From Mobilitalea sibirica (GTDB lineage: Bacteria; Bacillota; Clostridia; Lachnospirales; Lachnospiraceae): a stretch of DNA of 64,000 bases. Each line of letters starts with the position of its first letter. Position 1 is the first letter of the stretch. The notes under the pieces were generated by a model. That model saw nothing but the letters and a program-made list of their open reading frames with translations. It had not been told where the DNA came from and ran no database searches. Position numbers and translations under genes: made by a program. The stretch covers positions 186,001-250,000 of the forward strand of contig NZ_JAEAGR010000004.1 in NCBI RefSeq assembly GCF_015999265.1, given 5' to 3'. Below are positions 55,349 through 64,000 of the stretch, in pieces.

Positions 55349-56647
55349 CTATCCAATTGTAATATTTTCTTCGGAATAACTTATGTTTGATTCGGGCTTA
55401 TTGTACCATATGGATGCCATGGTAAGGGGTCCCAAACGGCCGGTAAACATGGTTATTATAATAATAACTCTACTCACCGCACTTAACTCCGGTGTAATCC
55501 CGGTTGAAAGACCAACCGTCGCAAATGCAGATATTACTTCGAACAAAATTTGATTAAAAGTAAAGTGTGGCTCAAATATACTAATAATAATAGTATCGAA
55601 GATAATTAAACTCATCGATAAAAACGTAATCACGAAGGCCTTCATCACGATGTCATTTGGTATTCGCCTTTTAAATGCCATACAATGTTTGTTAGTCGAC
55701 ATACTATAAGCACTTTTAAATAAAGTAAAGGCTGTGGTTGTTTTAATACCACCTCCCGTAGAACCGGGGGAAGCACCAATAAACATCAAGACCATAATAA
55801 TAAACAAACCCGCTTTTGAAAAATCATCTATACTAATCGAATAGGTATTAAAACCGGCTGTTCTAGTAGTAACACTTTGAAAAAAGGCACCCAGCCACGA
55901 GATTTTTTCAGTTACTTTAAATAACATCATGCCACTAAAAATCAATAAACTTGTCATAAACAATACAATTTTGGAGTGTAAGGTTAATCTTCTAAATGAC
56001 CTTTTTTCAATAATATCCATCAATACAAAGAAACCAAGTCCACCAAATATTATCAGTCCACTGGTATTCAGATTTAATAATACGTTATCTTGATAGCCCG
56101 TTAAACTGCTAAAATTACCAAACACGTCAAAACCCGCGTTATTAAAAGCCGATATGGAATGAAATACACTAACACCGACAGCTTTCAGTGGAGGATAGTC
56201 CTTGATAAATACAAAGAAATTAATAATAGCACCTATTCCTTCAAATAATAGCGTCATAAGAAACACTGACTTAACAATTCTAACAATTCCTTTCATGGAA
56301 TCTAAGTTTAAAGCTTCTTTAACGACCTTACGTTCTCGAAATGTTACTTTCTTTCCTGCCAATATAATAAAACCAACTCCGACGGAGGATATTCCCAAAC
56401 CACCAATTTGTATTAGTAATGCTATAATAGTTCTTCCAAACACATTGAATGTATTCGCTGTATCAAACACCACTAATCCGGTTACACAAACCGCACTGGT
56501 GGCCGTAAATAGCGCATCCAAAGGGGATAGCCATACCCCCTCATTGGTGGAAATCGGAAGCATAAGTAAAGCTGTACCTAATAAGATTATAAATGCAAAG
56601 CCAATAACAAGAAATCTTGCCGGGCTGATTCTCTTAATTATCTGCAT
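55349..56647 (-). CDS. Potassium uptake membrane subunit, TrkH/KtrB type
   Basis: This 432-residue transporter has four repeats of membrane-pore-membrane, each with a selectivity Gly: TGLVVFD, NNAGFDVF, TAGFNTY and TVGLSTG. An ion-coupled potassium uptake role is well established for the family. The start at 56647 follows an AGGTG site; a longer frame from 56683 is possible. It is flanked on both sides by RCK regulatory subunit genes. Confidence 0.92.
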   Translation of the reverse strand: MQIIKRISPARFLVIGFAFIILLGTALLMLPISTNEGVWLSPLDALFTATSAVCVTGLVVFDTANTFNVFGRTIIALLIQIGGLGISSVGVGFIILAGKKVTFRERKVVKEALNLDSMKGIVRIVKSVFLMTLLFEGIGAIINFFVFIKDYPPLKAVGVSVFHSISAFNNAGFDVFGNFSSLTGYQDNVLLNLNTSGLIIFGGLGFFVLMDIIEKRSFRRLTLHSKIVLFMTSLLIFSGMMLFKVTEKISWLGAFFQSVTTRTAGFNTYSISIDDFSKAGLFIIMVLMFIGASPGSTGGGIKTTTAFTLFKSAYSMSTNKHCMAFKRRIPNDIVMKAFVITFLSMSLIIFDTIIISIFEPHFTFNQILFEVISAFATVGLSTGITPELSAVSRVIIIITMFTGRLGPLTMASIWYNKPESNISYSEENITIG

Positions 56648-56795
56648 ATTTTCACCTGTTCTTTGTCTCATCGTTTTATTCAAATTGTCTGGATTGTAAC
56701 ATAGATATTATAATGATGCAAGTCTTATAACATTAGAGTTTCATTAAAAAATATCCTTCATTATTCTGACAATTCTTTCACTTATAGTAATTACC

Positions 56796-57473
56796 TTACT
56801 TTTGTCCTGCTAAATGAATCTCTAACATATTAATATTTTCCCTTTTACCCACTACTACAAGAATATCATCTTCATAAAGAACACAATCCGGACCTATCTC
56901 CGTAATCGTTTCGCCTTTATGCTCCAATGCAATAATATTAAGATAATATTTCTGTCTTAAATTCAATTCCTGAACCGTTAACCCTGATACTTTTAAAGTC
57001 AATTTTATTTCAGCTACGGTAATATCACCTCTTAATTCAATTGTCTCTAAAATACTTGAATTAACTAACCTGTTAGCCAAACGTACCGCCATATCATTTT
57101 CCGGAGAGATTACCTCTGCTCCAATTTTTTCGAGAACCAGTCCCTGCTCATAGCTCATAGCTCTTGCTATCACTCTTGGAACTTCCATACTTACCACATT
57201 TAGAGTAGTTAAAACACTCAGATCAATGCTGTCACCAATACATATAACAACTGTGGCACAGTTTTGGATACCACAATCTAATAAGGTTTCTTTATCCAGT
57301 GCTCCCACTAAAAACGCATTTTCCGTGAGATTTCTTACTTTCTTTACTCTATTTTCAATGGTATCAATAGCCATTATCTCTTTTCCCAACTCAGTCAGTT
57401 TTTTTGAAAGTGCATAACCAAATCGGCCTAAACCAATAATTCCAAATTCGATAATTGATTTATGATGTATCAT
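56796..57473 (-). CDS. Potassium uptake regulatory subunit, TrkA/KtrA type (second copy)
   Basis: The 225-residue RCK protein (FGIIGLGRFGYALS; C-terminal EDDILVVVGKRENI) is a paralogue of the one at 54659. It leads the cluster with AGGAGG before the ATG at 57473. The earlier in-frame ATG at 57497 is upstream of that site. Two RCK genes around one channel gene suggest heteromeric rings or condition-specific exchange. No c-di-AMP riboswitch was recognised upstream. Confidence 0.9.
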   Translation of the reverse strand: MIHHKSIIEFGIIGLGRFGYALSKKLTELGKEIMAIDTIENRVKKVRNLTENAFLVGALDKETLLDCGIQNCATVVICIGDSIDLSVLTTLNVVSMEVPRVIARAMSYEQGLVLEKIGAEVISPENDMAVRLANRLVNSSILETIELRGDITVAEIKLTLKVSGLTVQELNLRQKYYLNIIALEHKGETITEIGPDCVLYEDDILVVVGKRENINMLEIHLAGQK

Positions 57474-57739
57474 AATTATCCTCCTAAGCTTTATCAATCT
57501 TTGATAAGGGATTTTCTTCTCTTAATATGTGATTTTTAATATCACTTTAGTATTAAAATTCACGGACATAACGGAATCAATATCTGTTCTTTTATCTTAC
57601 CAAAGACATTTTAACATATTATGATAAAAATAGGTATACAAATCAGAAAAATAATACTGACTTAACTTGGATCAAAGATTCCCACCCCAACTATTAACAA
57701 AGCTCCCAGAATACAAAATCATATATATTTTTATTAAAC

Positions 57740-57766
57740 AAAAAAAATAGCCATTAGTATAGGCTA
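57740..57766 (-). terminator. Terminator of the tRNA operon
   Basis: TAGCC pairs with GGCTA around a nine-base loop, then TTTTTTTTG follows on the minus strand. It lies 33 bases after tRNA-Leu. The rest of 57474-57798 shows AT-rich spacer with the ktr upstream region. Confidence 0.7.
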
Positions 57767-57798
57767 AGATTTTACATGTTTGTTATTCGATTTCTTAA

Positions 57799-57878
57799 TG
57801 CGGATGAAGGGACTCGAACCCCCACGATCTCTCACTAGAACCTAAATCTAGCGCGTCTGCCAATTCCGCCACATCCGC
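57799..57878 (-). tRNA. tRNA-Leu (anticodon TAG)
   Basis: Acceptor GCGGATG pairs with CATCCGC, the anticodon stem CTAGA/TCTAG holds loop TTTAGGT with anticodon TAG, and an extended variable arm of the Leu class is present. No CCA is encoded. It is the last gene of the seven-tRNA operon. Confidence 0.95.
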
Positions 57879-57931
57879 AAATAAAACATTAAGAAACTCA
57901 TTGTTTTTCATACATTTATTAATCGTATCAA

Positions 57932-58004
57932 TGAGACATCCGGGACTCGAACCCGGGACACCTTGATTAAAAGTCAAGTGCTCTACCAACTGAGCTAATA
58001 TCCC
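57932..58004 (-). tRNA. tRNA-Lys (anticodon TTT)
   Basis: The anticodon stem CTTGA/TCAAG holds loop CTTTTAA with anticodon TTT. Acceptor GGGATAT pairs with ATGTCTC using two G-T pairs. No CCA is encoded. Confidence 0.95.
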
Positions 58005-58128
58005 ATACTTATTAAGTAACTATGTTTATTATTTGCATAGATACTTAAAATTATTTATCCTTAGATTAATACGGAAAATAGGATACGCTCAAATCATCAT
58101 AAGTATTTATGCTATAATATTAGTTAAA

Positions 58129-58200
58129 CTGGGCTAGATGGATTCGAACCATCGACTGCAGGAGTCAAAGTCCTGTGCCTTACCGCTTGGCGATAGCCCA
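58129..58200 (-). tRNA. tRNA-Gln (anticodon TTG)
   Basis: Acceptor TGGGCTA pairs with TAGCCCA; stem CAGGA/TCCTG holds loop CTTTGAC with anticodon TTG. The T at position 1 and G discriminator are typical of tRNA-Gln. No CCA is encoded. Confidence 0.95.
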
Positions 58201-58290
58201 TTATATCATAATATTGAATTAGGAACCGTTTTTGGGTTCCTATTATAGTTGCCTATTGGAACTATACTTCGTTCCTTCTTATTATGATAG

Positions 58291-58365
58291 GGTGGATAAA
58301 GGGATTCGAACCCTTGGCCTCCAGAGCCACAATCTGGCGCGCTAACCAACTGCGCTATACCCACC
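58291..58365 (-). tRNA. tRNA-His (anticodon GTG)
   Basis: Stem CCAGA/TCTGG holds loop TTGTGGC with anticodon GTG. The extra G at -1, opposite C73, is present as required for HisRS. No CCA is encoded. Confidence 0.95.
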
Positions 58366-58396
58366 ATAGTATTCATTCTCATCGTTAGATGAAAAA

Positions 58397-58470
58397 TGTG
58401 CCAGAAGGGATTCGAACCCCCGACACATGGCTTAGAAGGCCATTGCTCTATCCAACTGAGCTACTAGCAC
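58397..58470 (-). tRNA. tRNA-Arg (anticodon TCT)
   Basis: Stem ATGGC/GCCAT holds loop CTTCTAA with anticodon TCT, and acceptor GTGCTAG pairs with CTGGCAC. No CCA is encoded. Confidence 0.95.
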
Positions 58471-58516
58471 ACTTATGGTGTTGATATGGTAAGCATAAAT
58501 GCCTGGCCACATATCA

Positions 58517-58587
58517 AGCGGGTGATGGGAATCGAACCCACGTATCTAGCTTGGAAGGCTAGTGTTCTACCATTGAACTACACCCGC
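58517..58587 (-). tRNA. tRNA-Gly (anticodon TCC)
   Basis: Acceptor GCGGGTG pairs with CACCCGC, and stem CTAGC/GCTAG holds loop CTTCCAA with anticodon TCC. The discriminator is T. No CCA is encoded. Confidence 0.95.
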
Positions 58588-58687
58588 ATATTGTTATATT
58601 TATTATTTTGTGTATCTGATACTATATTTATTCAAAACAAGGTTATTACAAGCTACTGTTATGCCTCTTGACCTACAACCTGTTTAG

Positions 58688-58762
58688 TCGGGGTGACAGG
58701 ATTCGAACCTGCGACCTCTTGATCCCAAATCAAGCACTCTAGCCAAGCTGAGCCACACCCCG
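58688..58762 (-). tRNA. tRNA-Pro (anticodon TGG)
   Basis: Acceptor CGGGGTG pairs with CACCCCG, and stem CTTGA/TCAAG holds loop TTTGGGA with anticodon TGG. No CCA is encoded. It is the first gene of the operon, about 115 bases after the promoter. Confidence 0.95.
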
Positions 58763-58882
58763 ATTATTTATCTTCCCGGCACTTTTATCACATACTGTTG
58801 TGGCTACCTATGACTCGAAGTGTACCGCATAATGTAAGCATTTTCAAGGCTTTTTTGATGTTTCAGCCGTGACGCAAGATTT

Positions 58883-58911
58883 ATTATATAATAGCATTCT
58901 TCTATTGTCAA
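58883..58911 (-). promoter_or_regulatory. Consensus promoter of the tRNA operon
   Basis: TTGACA (58911-58906) and TATAAT (58888-58883) are both perfect and 17 bases apart. This is the strongest promoter seen in the window, fitting a stable-RNA operon. The remaining gene-free stretch to 59109 shows no other feature. Confidence 0.88.
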
Positions 58912-59109
58912 CATCTTTTTTTAACTTTTTCTACATTTCCATCAATTCCAAATTTTATTTCAATTATCTGGAATTTTAAGCATTATTTTAACTAAATCCA
59001 AGGTATCTATAGAAACTTTTGTTATTCCCTAAGAGTTATTACTATGGTTTTCCACAAGTATGGCTTACCGCAATAAACTCTCCGATGAAGATGTTGTGGG
59101 TTCTATATT

Positions 59110-59589
59110 TTATAACTTATTCAGAGTAAAATGAGCATTTCCAAAGGTGTCGATATCCATTATGATAAAAGTGGGAATTTTATCACTTTGTCTTGGCAAG
59201 GATAAACTTCCGGGGTTTATTGCCCACACATCTCCACTCAAATCAATTAAAGGCACATGGGTATGTCCAAACATCACAATATCTGCTTGGTTTCTTTTTG
59301 CTGCTTCCTTAATAGAGGTAATATCGGAGTTTACCCCATACCGGTGGCCGTGGGTAATCATCACTTTATATTTCCCAATCTGAATCATCTTTTCCTTAGG
59401 CAATCCATTAAAAAAATCATTATTCCCTGAGACTAATTCAATCGGATATGTGGCTATCGATCTGATGTATTCTTCCCCACCTTCATAATCTCCTAAATGA
59501 ATCATTAAATCTATTGGACTTACCCGTTCAATTGTTTTTAATAAGTGGTGGTTTCTACCATGGGTGTCACTAACAATTAAAACCTTCAT
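59110..59589 (-). CDS. YfcE-type metallophosphoesterase
   Basis: The 159-residue enzyme has the calcineurin-like metal ligands SDTHG, GDYEGG, GNND, THGH and FGHTH in order, at the length of the YfcE/MJ0936 group. It is a divalent-metal phosphodiesterase whose natural substrate is unclear. It lies 16 bases after rdgB, a very common pair in Clostridia. Confidence 0.92.
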   Translation of the reverse strand: MKVLIVSDTHGRNHHLLKTIERVSPIDLMIHLGDYEGGEEYIRSIATYPIELVSGNNDFFNGLPKEKMIQIGKYKVMITHGHRYGVNSDITSIKEAAKRNQADIVMFGHTHVPLIDLSGDVWAINPGSLSLPRQSDKIPTFIIMDIDTFGNAHFTLNKL

Positions 59590-59605
59590 TCGAATTCTCC
59601 CGGAT

Positions 59606-60202
59606 TTATGCTAAACGATCAATAATTAACTCTTTCATGTCCCTTAGGGCCTTTCCACGATGACTGATTTGATTTTTCTGTTCTGATGACATCTGTGCTG
59701 TTGTACATTGATATTCTGGCACGTAAAATATAGGATCGTAACCAAAGCCACCGGTTCCGATTATTTTATTAGATATAAGCCCCTCAATCGTACCTCTGGT
59801 AGTAATTACCTCTCCATTTGGAAAAGCACAGGCTATCACACATACAAATCTGGCACTTCTTTCATTATCTTTTGCCTTCGCCAATTTATCGATAATATAT
59901 TGATTTTTTTCTGTATAAGAAGTATTTACACCTAAAAATCTTGCCGAATAGACGCCTGGGGCTTTGTCCAGATAGTCAACTTCGATACCCGAATCATCAG
60001 CTAAAACCATCTCACCGATTGCTTCCATTACCGTCTTTGCTTTTATGATAGCATTTTCTTCAAAAGTTTCCCCATCTTCTATGATGTCCGCATCATATCC
60101 CACGTCTTTTAAAGATAACAGCTCTATATCGAGATCCTCAAGTATTTCGCGTATTTCTTTCATCTTTCCTTCATTTGATGTGGCAAAAATAATCTTTCTC
60201 AT
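59606..60202 (-). CDS. rdgB: XTP/dITP diphosphatase (RdgB/HAM1 family)
   Basis: This 198-residue enzyme removes non-canonical purine nucleotides such as dITP and XTP. It has the family N-terminus (IIFATSNEGKMKEI), the ADDSGIEVD metal site, PGVYSARF, GTGGFGYDPIF and the C-terminal SHRGKAL. A GGAGG site precedes the ATG. It is paired with the YfcE-type gene downstream. Confidence 0.96.
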   Translation of the reverse strand: MRKIIFATSNEGKMKEIREILEDLDIELLSLKDVGYDADIIEDGETFEENAIIKAKTVMEAIGEMVLADDSGIEVDYLDKAPGVYSARFLGVNTSYTEKNQYIIDKLAKAKDNERSARFVCVIACAFPNGEVITTRGTIEGLISNKIIGTGGFGYDPIFYVPEYQCTTAQMSSEQKNQISHRGKALRDMKELIIDRLA

Positions 60203-60337
60203 TCCATGCCTCCATAGTTATATAAAATTTCAGATAAGAGCCATATTCACGGAAAATTAACTCCTATTCATCTTATATATCATTCTATTTTTGAATACTT
60301 ATTTTAATCACAGACCTTAAAAGCTTTTGGAGTATCT

Positions 60338-61606
60338 TTACTCAGGATAATACTCCTCATAAGCTCTCATAATGCCATTATAAATTCCTCTTGCTACTTC
60401 CTGAATGTTTTCATTCTTTCGTAAATAGCTTATATCTTTTACATTAGACAAATATCCAACTTCAATTAAAGCTGCAGGTACAACAGCATGTTCCAAGATA
60501 AATATATCATCCTTCTGTTTCTTAATTAAACCACGATTTTTTAAAGGAATTGATTTCGCCAATTCCTCGCTCATAATCTGGGCAAGTTCTTTTGTTTTGA
60601 TGTTTTTAAACTCATTATCATAATAAAGAATCTCGGTTCCATTGGGAGATGTTACATCGTTTGCATTACAATGAATACTGATAAAAAAGTCACTGTCAAC
60701 TGCATTAGCCAGTGTTACTCGAGGCCTTAAAAATCTTGTTTCATCTGTAAGCCTAGTATAATAAACTTTAATATCTTCCTTGTCAAGTAATTGTTTTAAC
60801 GCTAATACGATGTTTAGATTTATCTCTTTCTCATACGTCTTCTCATCCTTTGATATTGCTCCAGCATCTTTTCCTCCATGTCCGGCATCTATCACTAAGA
60901 TTTTATTATAATGCTCTTTCGGATTCTTTAATTCTATATAATAGTAAGCATCATCTTCATGTAAAATATGTGCATATACATTGTCCATTTCTATTAAAAT
61001 CTGCATTGTGTGCTTCTTAGTTAATTCATCTAACCAACTGGTTACAGTAATATTATGAGCCGGGTCACCTTGGTAATCCCTTATGATTTCTGTGTTTGCA
61101 TCTTCAGAAGATATATTTTGGGTACTTTCTATCTCCGTATAATAAGGACTACCTACATAAACTTTATCCTGATTTAATCTACCAATCATACCGTTATGTA
61201 AATCAGTATTATCTAATCCCCATAGAGTTATTAATATACTTTTTGTTATATACAAATCCTCCATCTGGATTGTAATGTTCTCTCCTTGAGGTTTCTTAAC
61301 TATTAGCATCCGGTTATCCAGTTGCTTTACGAGTTCCATATCAATATCTTTAAAATCTTTGTTTTCTCCAAATACACTTTGTTTAACCGCAACCTGATTA
61401 TTCAAATCGGAGAGTGTCTCTAGTTGATGATTCGCCTTTTCTATTATCATAACCTTATCGGAGGGTATCATATCTTCTGTGTTCTGTATATCACTTGCTA
61501 ATATTGTAACAGCATTATATTGACGGATAGCATAAGATAAAGTAATAACCGCAAGCATTAGGGCAACACTCTGTACTGCTGCTTTTTTTAGTAATGACTT
61601 ATCCAT
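60338..61606 (-). CDS. N-acetylmuramoyl-L-alanine amidase (Amidase_3), membrane-anchored
   Basis: The 422-residue protein has an N-terminal membrane anchor (about residues 11-28), an extracytoplasmic region of no known family (about 30-225), and a C-terminal Amidase_3 domain. Zinc ligands are visible in DAGHGGKDAG, KEINLNIVLAL (Glu) and SIHCNAN, and the catalytic Glu in LIEVGYLSN. Such enzymes cut the lactyl-peptide bond of peptidoglycan, in cell separation or sporulation (CwlD-like). The long linker domain is distinctive. Confidence 0.9.
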   Translation of the reverse strand: MDKSLLKKAAVQSVALMLAVITLSYAIRQYNAVTILASDIQNTEDMIPSDKVMIIEKANHQLETLSDLNNQVAVKQSVFGENKDFKDIDMELVKQLDNRMLIVKKPQGENITIQMEDLYITKSILITLWGLDNTDLHNGMIGRLNQDKVYVGSPYYTEIESTQNISSEDANTEIIRDYQGDPAHNITVTSWLDELTKKHTMQILIEMDNVYAHILHEDDAYYYIELKNPKEHYNKILVIDAGHGGKDAGAISKDEKTYEKEINLNIVLALKQLLDKEDIKVYYTRLTDETRFLRPRVTLANAVDSDFFISIHCNANDVTSPNGTEILYYDNEFKNIKTKELAQIMSEELAKSIPLKNRGLIKKQKDDIFILEHAVVPAALIEVGYLSNVKDISYLRKNENIQEVARGIYNGIMRAYEEYYPE

Positions 61607-61855
61607 AAAACCCCTCCAGTCCCTATTTATACGATAAAATGTTAAAATATTTTCTACATAAAAGTATAATATAGTTAAGATTATATTATATTATTACTTT
61701 ATTCTCAATAATTTTCTTCAGATATTCTTATATATTGCTGTTTTATATCATATATTGCCTTTGTTCATTGTTGCATTTTGCTAAAAATGTCTATATAATG
61801 AAAGGTGGAACTTGTTCGTTAAAAAACCTACTGCATGAGAAGGAGAAATTGGAAT

Positions 61856-62776
61856 ATGAGTAGTACCAACTATATAAAAATCAAGCAGAAAGACGGTTAT
61901 ATTACACGACTTACACATATAAGCAATACAAAAAGGCCAAAAGCAAGTATACTGATATTACATGGCATGGCTGAACATCAAAAAAGATATTATAATTTTG
62001 CCCAACATCTGGTAGAACAGGGATTTGATGTGTTTTTATATGACCATCGCGGACATGGTACGGACAAGAAATTAAGTGAATTAGGATATATAGCCCCCAA
62101 TAAGGGTTATCAGATACTTATTGATGATGCGATTCATGTTAGTCAGTATATAGAAAATAATAATAGATGCTCAAAATTCTTCCTTTTCGGACATAGCATG
62201 GGATCATTGATTGCACGTAATGTAATTCAATCTTATGATAAATATAATGGCGTAATTTTGATGGGGACAACGCATCCTCCAAGATTACTTTCATGCTCCG
62301 GTTTAGCACTTGCTTCAATTATCAAAGGACTTAAGGGCCCTAAACATATATCACCCTATATGAACAATCTAATGTTTGGTAATAAGAAATACATCCGCTT
62401 ATCGGAGCGTACTGCTTTTGATTGGTTATCAAGAAGTCATCCCGTTGTCGGAGCGTACATACACGACCCATATTGTGGGTTTATATGTAGCGCATCATTT
62501 TATCATGACCTTATAAAACTCACCTCGCTAGCCATTAAGAAAACTCTTATTCGTATGACAAAAAAAGATCTGCCAATGTTTATAATAAGTGGGGAAAAGG
62601 ATCCGGTTGGTGGTTATGGCAAAGAGATTAAGAAGCTTCTTTCTGTTTATAAAAAGCTTGAATACAGCAATATAACTTCAAAACTATATCCTGATGATAG
62701 ACATGAATTATTAAATGAATTAAACAATGATGAAGTGTATTCTGATATCTTATTATGGTTGTCTAAGCGAATTTAA
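61856..62776 (+). CDS. Alpha/beta hydrolase, monoacylglycerol-lipase-like (Hydrolase_4)
   Basis: The 306-residue cytosolic hydrolase has the oxyanion HGMAEH motif, GHSMG nucleophile elbow (Ser114), Asp249 (GEKDPVGG) and His283 (DDRHELLNE), with a lid between. It should hydrolyse esters or lysophospholipids; the substrate is unknown. The start is the ATG at 61856, ten bases after AAGGAG; the ATG at 61835 is upstream of that site. Confidence 0.9.
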   Translation: MSSTNYIKIKQKDGYITRLTHISNTKRPKASILILHGMAEHQKRYYNFAQHLVEQGFDVFLYDHRGHGTDKKLSELGYIAPNKGYQILIDDAIHVSQYIENNNRCSKFFLFGHSMGSLIARNVIQSYDKYNGVILMGTTHPPRLLSCSGLALASIIKGLKGPKHISPYMNNLMFGNKKYIRLSERTAFDWLSRSHPVVGAYIHDPYCGFICSASFYHDLIKLTSLAIKKTLIRMTKKDLPMFIISGEKDPVGGYGKEIKKLLSVYKKLEYSNITSKLYPDDRHELLNELNNDEVYSDILLWLSKRI

Positions 62777-62796
62777 TAGAAAAATAAAATATATGC

Positions 62797-62828
62797 AAAG
62801 GGGATGTTCATTATGCAACATCCCCTTT
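62797..62828. terminator. Bidirectional terminator between convergent genes
   Basis: A perfect 12-bp stem AAAGGGGATGTT/AACATCCCCTTT has an eight-base loop. The minus strand continues into an AT-rich TTTTATTTTTC tract, the plus strand into GTTGTAATTG, so it should work best for the RlmL-type gene and less well for the hydrolase. Confidence 0.7.
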
Positions 62829-62885
62829 GTTGTAATTGATAGAGGTGTACGTGTATGCTTTTTAAACTAGTATTTCATAGATAAC

Positions 62886-64000
62886 TTATCGTTTTGGTGG
62901 TTTAGGTCCCATATATTGATAATAATATGTCTTCATCATACCATTATAGATTTTTCTGTTCTTATCCGCCTTTCTTCCTAGATATTTTTGCGCATCTTCA
63001 AAGGCAGTTATGATATAATATGACCATGTATCCAATGAACTAAAAACCTTACCAATCTCCCTATATAGCTCAGGCATGGCGTTTTGTTCTTCCAACCGTT
63101 CTCCATAGGGTGGATTTGTAATAATAAAACCATAACGTTTATTACTGCTTAATTCACTTACAGGCTTTTGCTGGAAGTGAATAAGATGATCCACCTGAGC
63201 AAGTCTGGCATTCTGTCTGGCTGCCTTAATAATCTCACCATCTAAATCATATCCTTGTATATTCATCTCTACATTACTTAATTGTATATCCAGTGCTTCT
63301 TCTCTTGCCTTTTCCCATATGGAACCCGGAAAAATATTCACCCAATTTTGTGCTAAAAATGTTCTTTTGATCCCCGGTGCAATCTTGGCACCTATCATGG
63401 CTGCTTCTATGGGGATTGTTCCACTACCACAAAACGGATCAACTAATATCCTGTCCTTATTCCATGGTGTTAACATTATTAAAGCAGCAGCTAAAGTTTC
63501 AGTAATTGGTGCCTTACTGGTCAACTTTCGATATCCTCTTCTGTGTAAAGATTCTCCGGAGGTATCAATACTCACTGTCACTTCATCTTTTAATATAGTT
63601 ACTCTGATCGGATAAGAATCTTCACTTTCTTGAAACCATTCCAATTTATACTTTAACTTCAATCTTTCAACAATCGCTTTTTTCATGATTGATTGAATAT
63701 CAGATGGACTAAAAAGTTTACTGTTAACAGAATTTGCTTTCGCAACCCAAAACTTACCTTCCTTAGGAATATACTCCTCCCATGGAATTTTTTTAGTATT
63801 CTCAAAGAGCTCATCAAAGGTTTCCGCTGTAAAAGACCCTACTTTTAATAAGACCCGCTCCGTTGTTCTAAGGAACATATTAGCCCTTGCACATGCATCA
63901 ACCGGTCCTGTATAACTAACCTTTCCATCCTCAACTTTTGTAATCTCATACCCAAGATCCGTTATCTCCCTCTTTAATAGTGCTTCCATACCAAAATGAC
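62886..64000 (-). CDS. THUMP-domain class I RNA methyltransferase (RlmL/YpsC-like), N-terminus cut by window edge
   Basis: The frame is open through the right edge: a codon run ending HFGMEALLKREI precedes and includes the ATG at 63989, matching the family N-terminus, so the true start lies outside. The protein has a THUMP domain (about the first 165 residues), then a UPF0020 Rossmann domain with DPFCGSGTIPIEAA and ITNPPYGERL (NPPY). It should place m2G on 23S rRNA, as RlmL does at G2445. It is not a fusion with an RlmK domain within the visible part. Confidence 0.9.
   Translation of the reverse strand, partial: HFGMEALLKREITDLGYEITKVEDGKVSYTGPVDACARANMFLRTTERVLLKVGSFTAETFDELFENTKKIPWEEYIPKEGKFWVAKANSVNSKLFSPSDIQSIMKKAIVERLKLKYKLEWFQESEDSYPIRVTILKDEVTVSIDTSGESLHRRGYRKLTSKAPITETLAAALIMLTPWNKDRILVDPFCGSGTIPIEAAMIGAKIAPGIKRTFLAQNWVNIFPGSIWEKAREEALDIQLSNVEMNIQGYDLDGEIIKAARQNARLAQVDHLIHFQQKPVSELSSNKRYGFIITNPPYGERLEEQNAMPELYREIGKVFSSLDTWSYYIITAFEDAQKYLGRKADKNRKIYNGMMKTYYYQYMGPKPPKR

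Noticed and set aside
57474-57798. c-di-AMP riboswitch upstream of the potassium uptake cluster
   Set aside because: No conserved ydaO-type core was recognised and the region is short and AT-rich.
57795-57989. 64-codon open frame
   Set aside because: It covers tRNA-Leu and tRNA-Lys and is not a gene.

Overview
The window looks like a chromosomal segment of a low-GC, endospore-forming Clostridia, most likely a plant-polysaccharide-degrading member of the Lachnospiraceae close to Lachnoclostridium (Clostridium) phytofermentans. This rests on an alpha/beta-type small acid-soluble spore protein, two Csp-like subtilisins, a cellobiose phosphorylase, a SigI/RsgI pair, strong AGGAGG ribosome binding sites, TTG/GTG/ATT starts and tRNA genes without encoded CCA. 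The species is an inference; no search was run.

Layout. 1-4.3 kb: a CPBP membrane protease cut by the window edge, a DacF-type D,D-carboxypeptidase and a LiaF/LiaG-like envelope pair. 4.6-10.6 kb: a three-gene unit of two tandem Csp-like subtilisins (one has lost its catalytic Ser) and a secreted, internally duplicated beta-helix protein. 10.9-12.7 kb: the infC-rpmI-rplT operon with promoter, leader terminator and an ATT start. 12.7-17.4 kb: an ECF transporter S component behind a long attenuator-type leader, a second CPBP protease and cellobiose phosphorylase. 17.5-20.5 kb: two membrane proteins of unknown function and a 216-bp palindrome. 20.6-25.7 kb: asd, dusB-coaX and argF with two small unknown genes. 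26-29.2 kb: an SPFH/NfeD pair and a DUF4956/VTC-domain pair. 29.2-35.2 kb: a translation and termination block (TrmH-type methylase, prfA, prmC, DUF1385, rpmE, rho). 35.5-38.3 kb: malic enzyme, a radical SAM protein and a DUF4364 protein. 38.5-44.4 kb: ysxC, clpX, clpP, tig and glmM, without lon. 44.7-49.9 kb: SASP, a hairpin and tandem-repeat cluster, an orphan solute-binding lipoprotein, an AGCS symporter and a DJ-1 protein. 50-54.3 kb: a Cys/Pro-repeat choice-of-anchor-A protein divergent from sigI-rsgI. 54.6-57.5 kb: a Trk/Ktr potassium uptake cluster with two regulatory subunits. 57.8-58.9 kb: a seven-tRNA operon with a consensus promoter. 59-64 kb: yfcE-like phosphodiesterase and rdgB, an N-acetylmuramoyl-L-alanine amidase, an alpha/beta hydrolase and a truncated RlmL-type methyltransferase.

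The most unusual items are an RsgI-type anti-sigma factor whose outer part is about twenty 11-residue LEA-like repeats instead of a carbohydrate-binding domain; the Csp pair in which one copy carries Gly in place of the catalytic Ser; a long leader with an internal terminator ahead of the ECF S component that matches no riboswitch I know; and several long palindromic elements, one family present twice and another with its left half tandemly repeated at a 97-98 bp period.

Most genes are housekeeping or metabolic and show no sign of recent transfer. I found no transposase, integrase, CRISPR array, prophage or rRNA gene.
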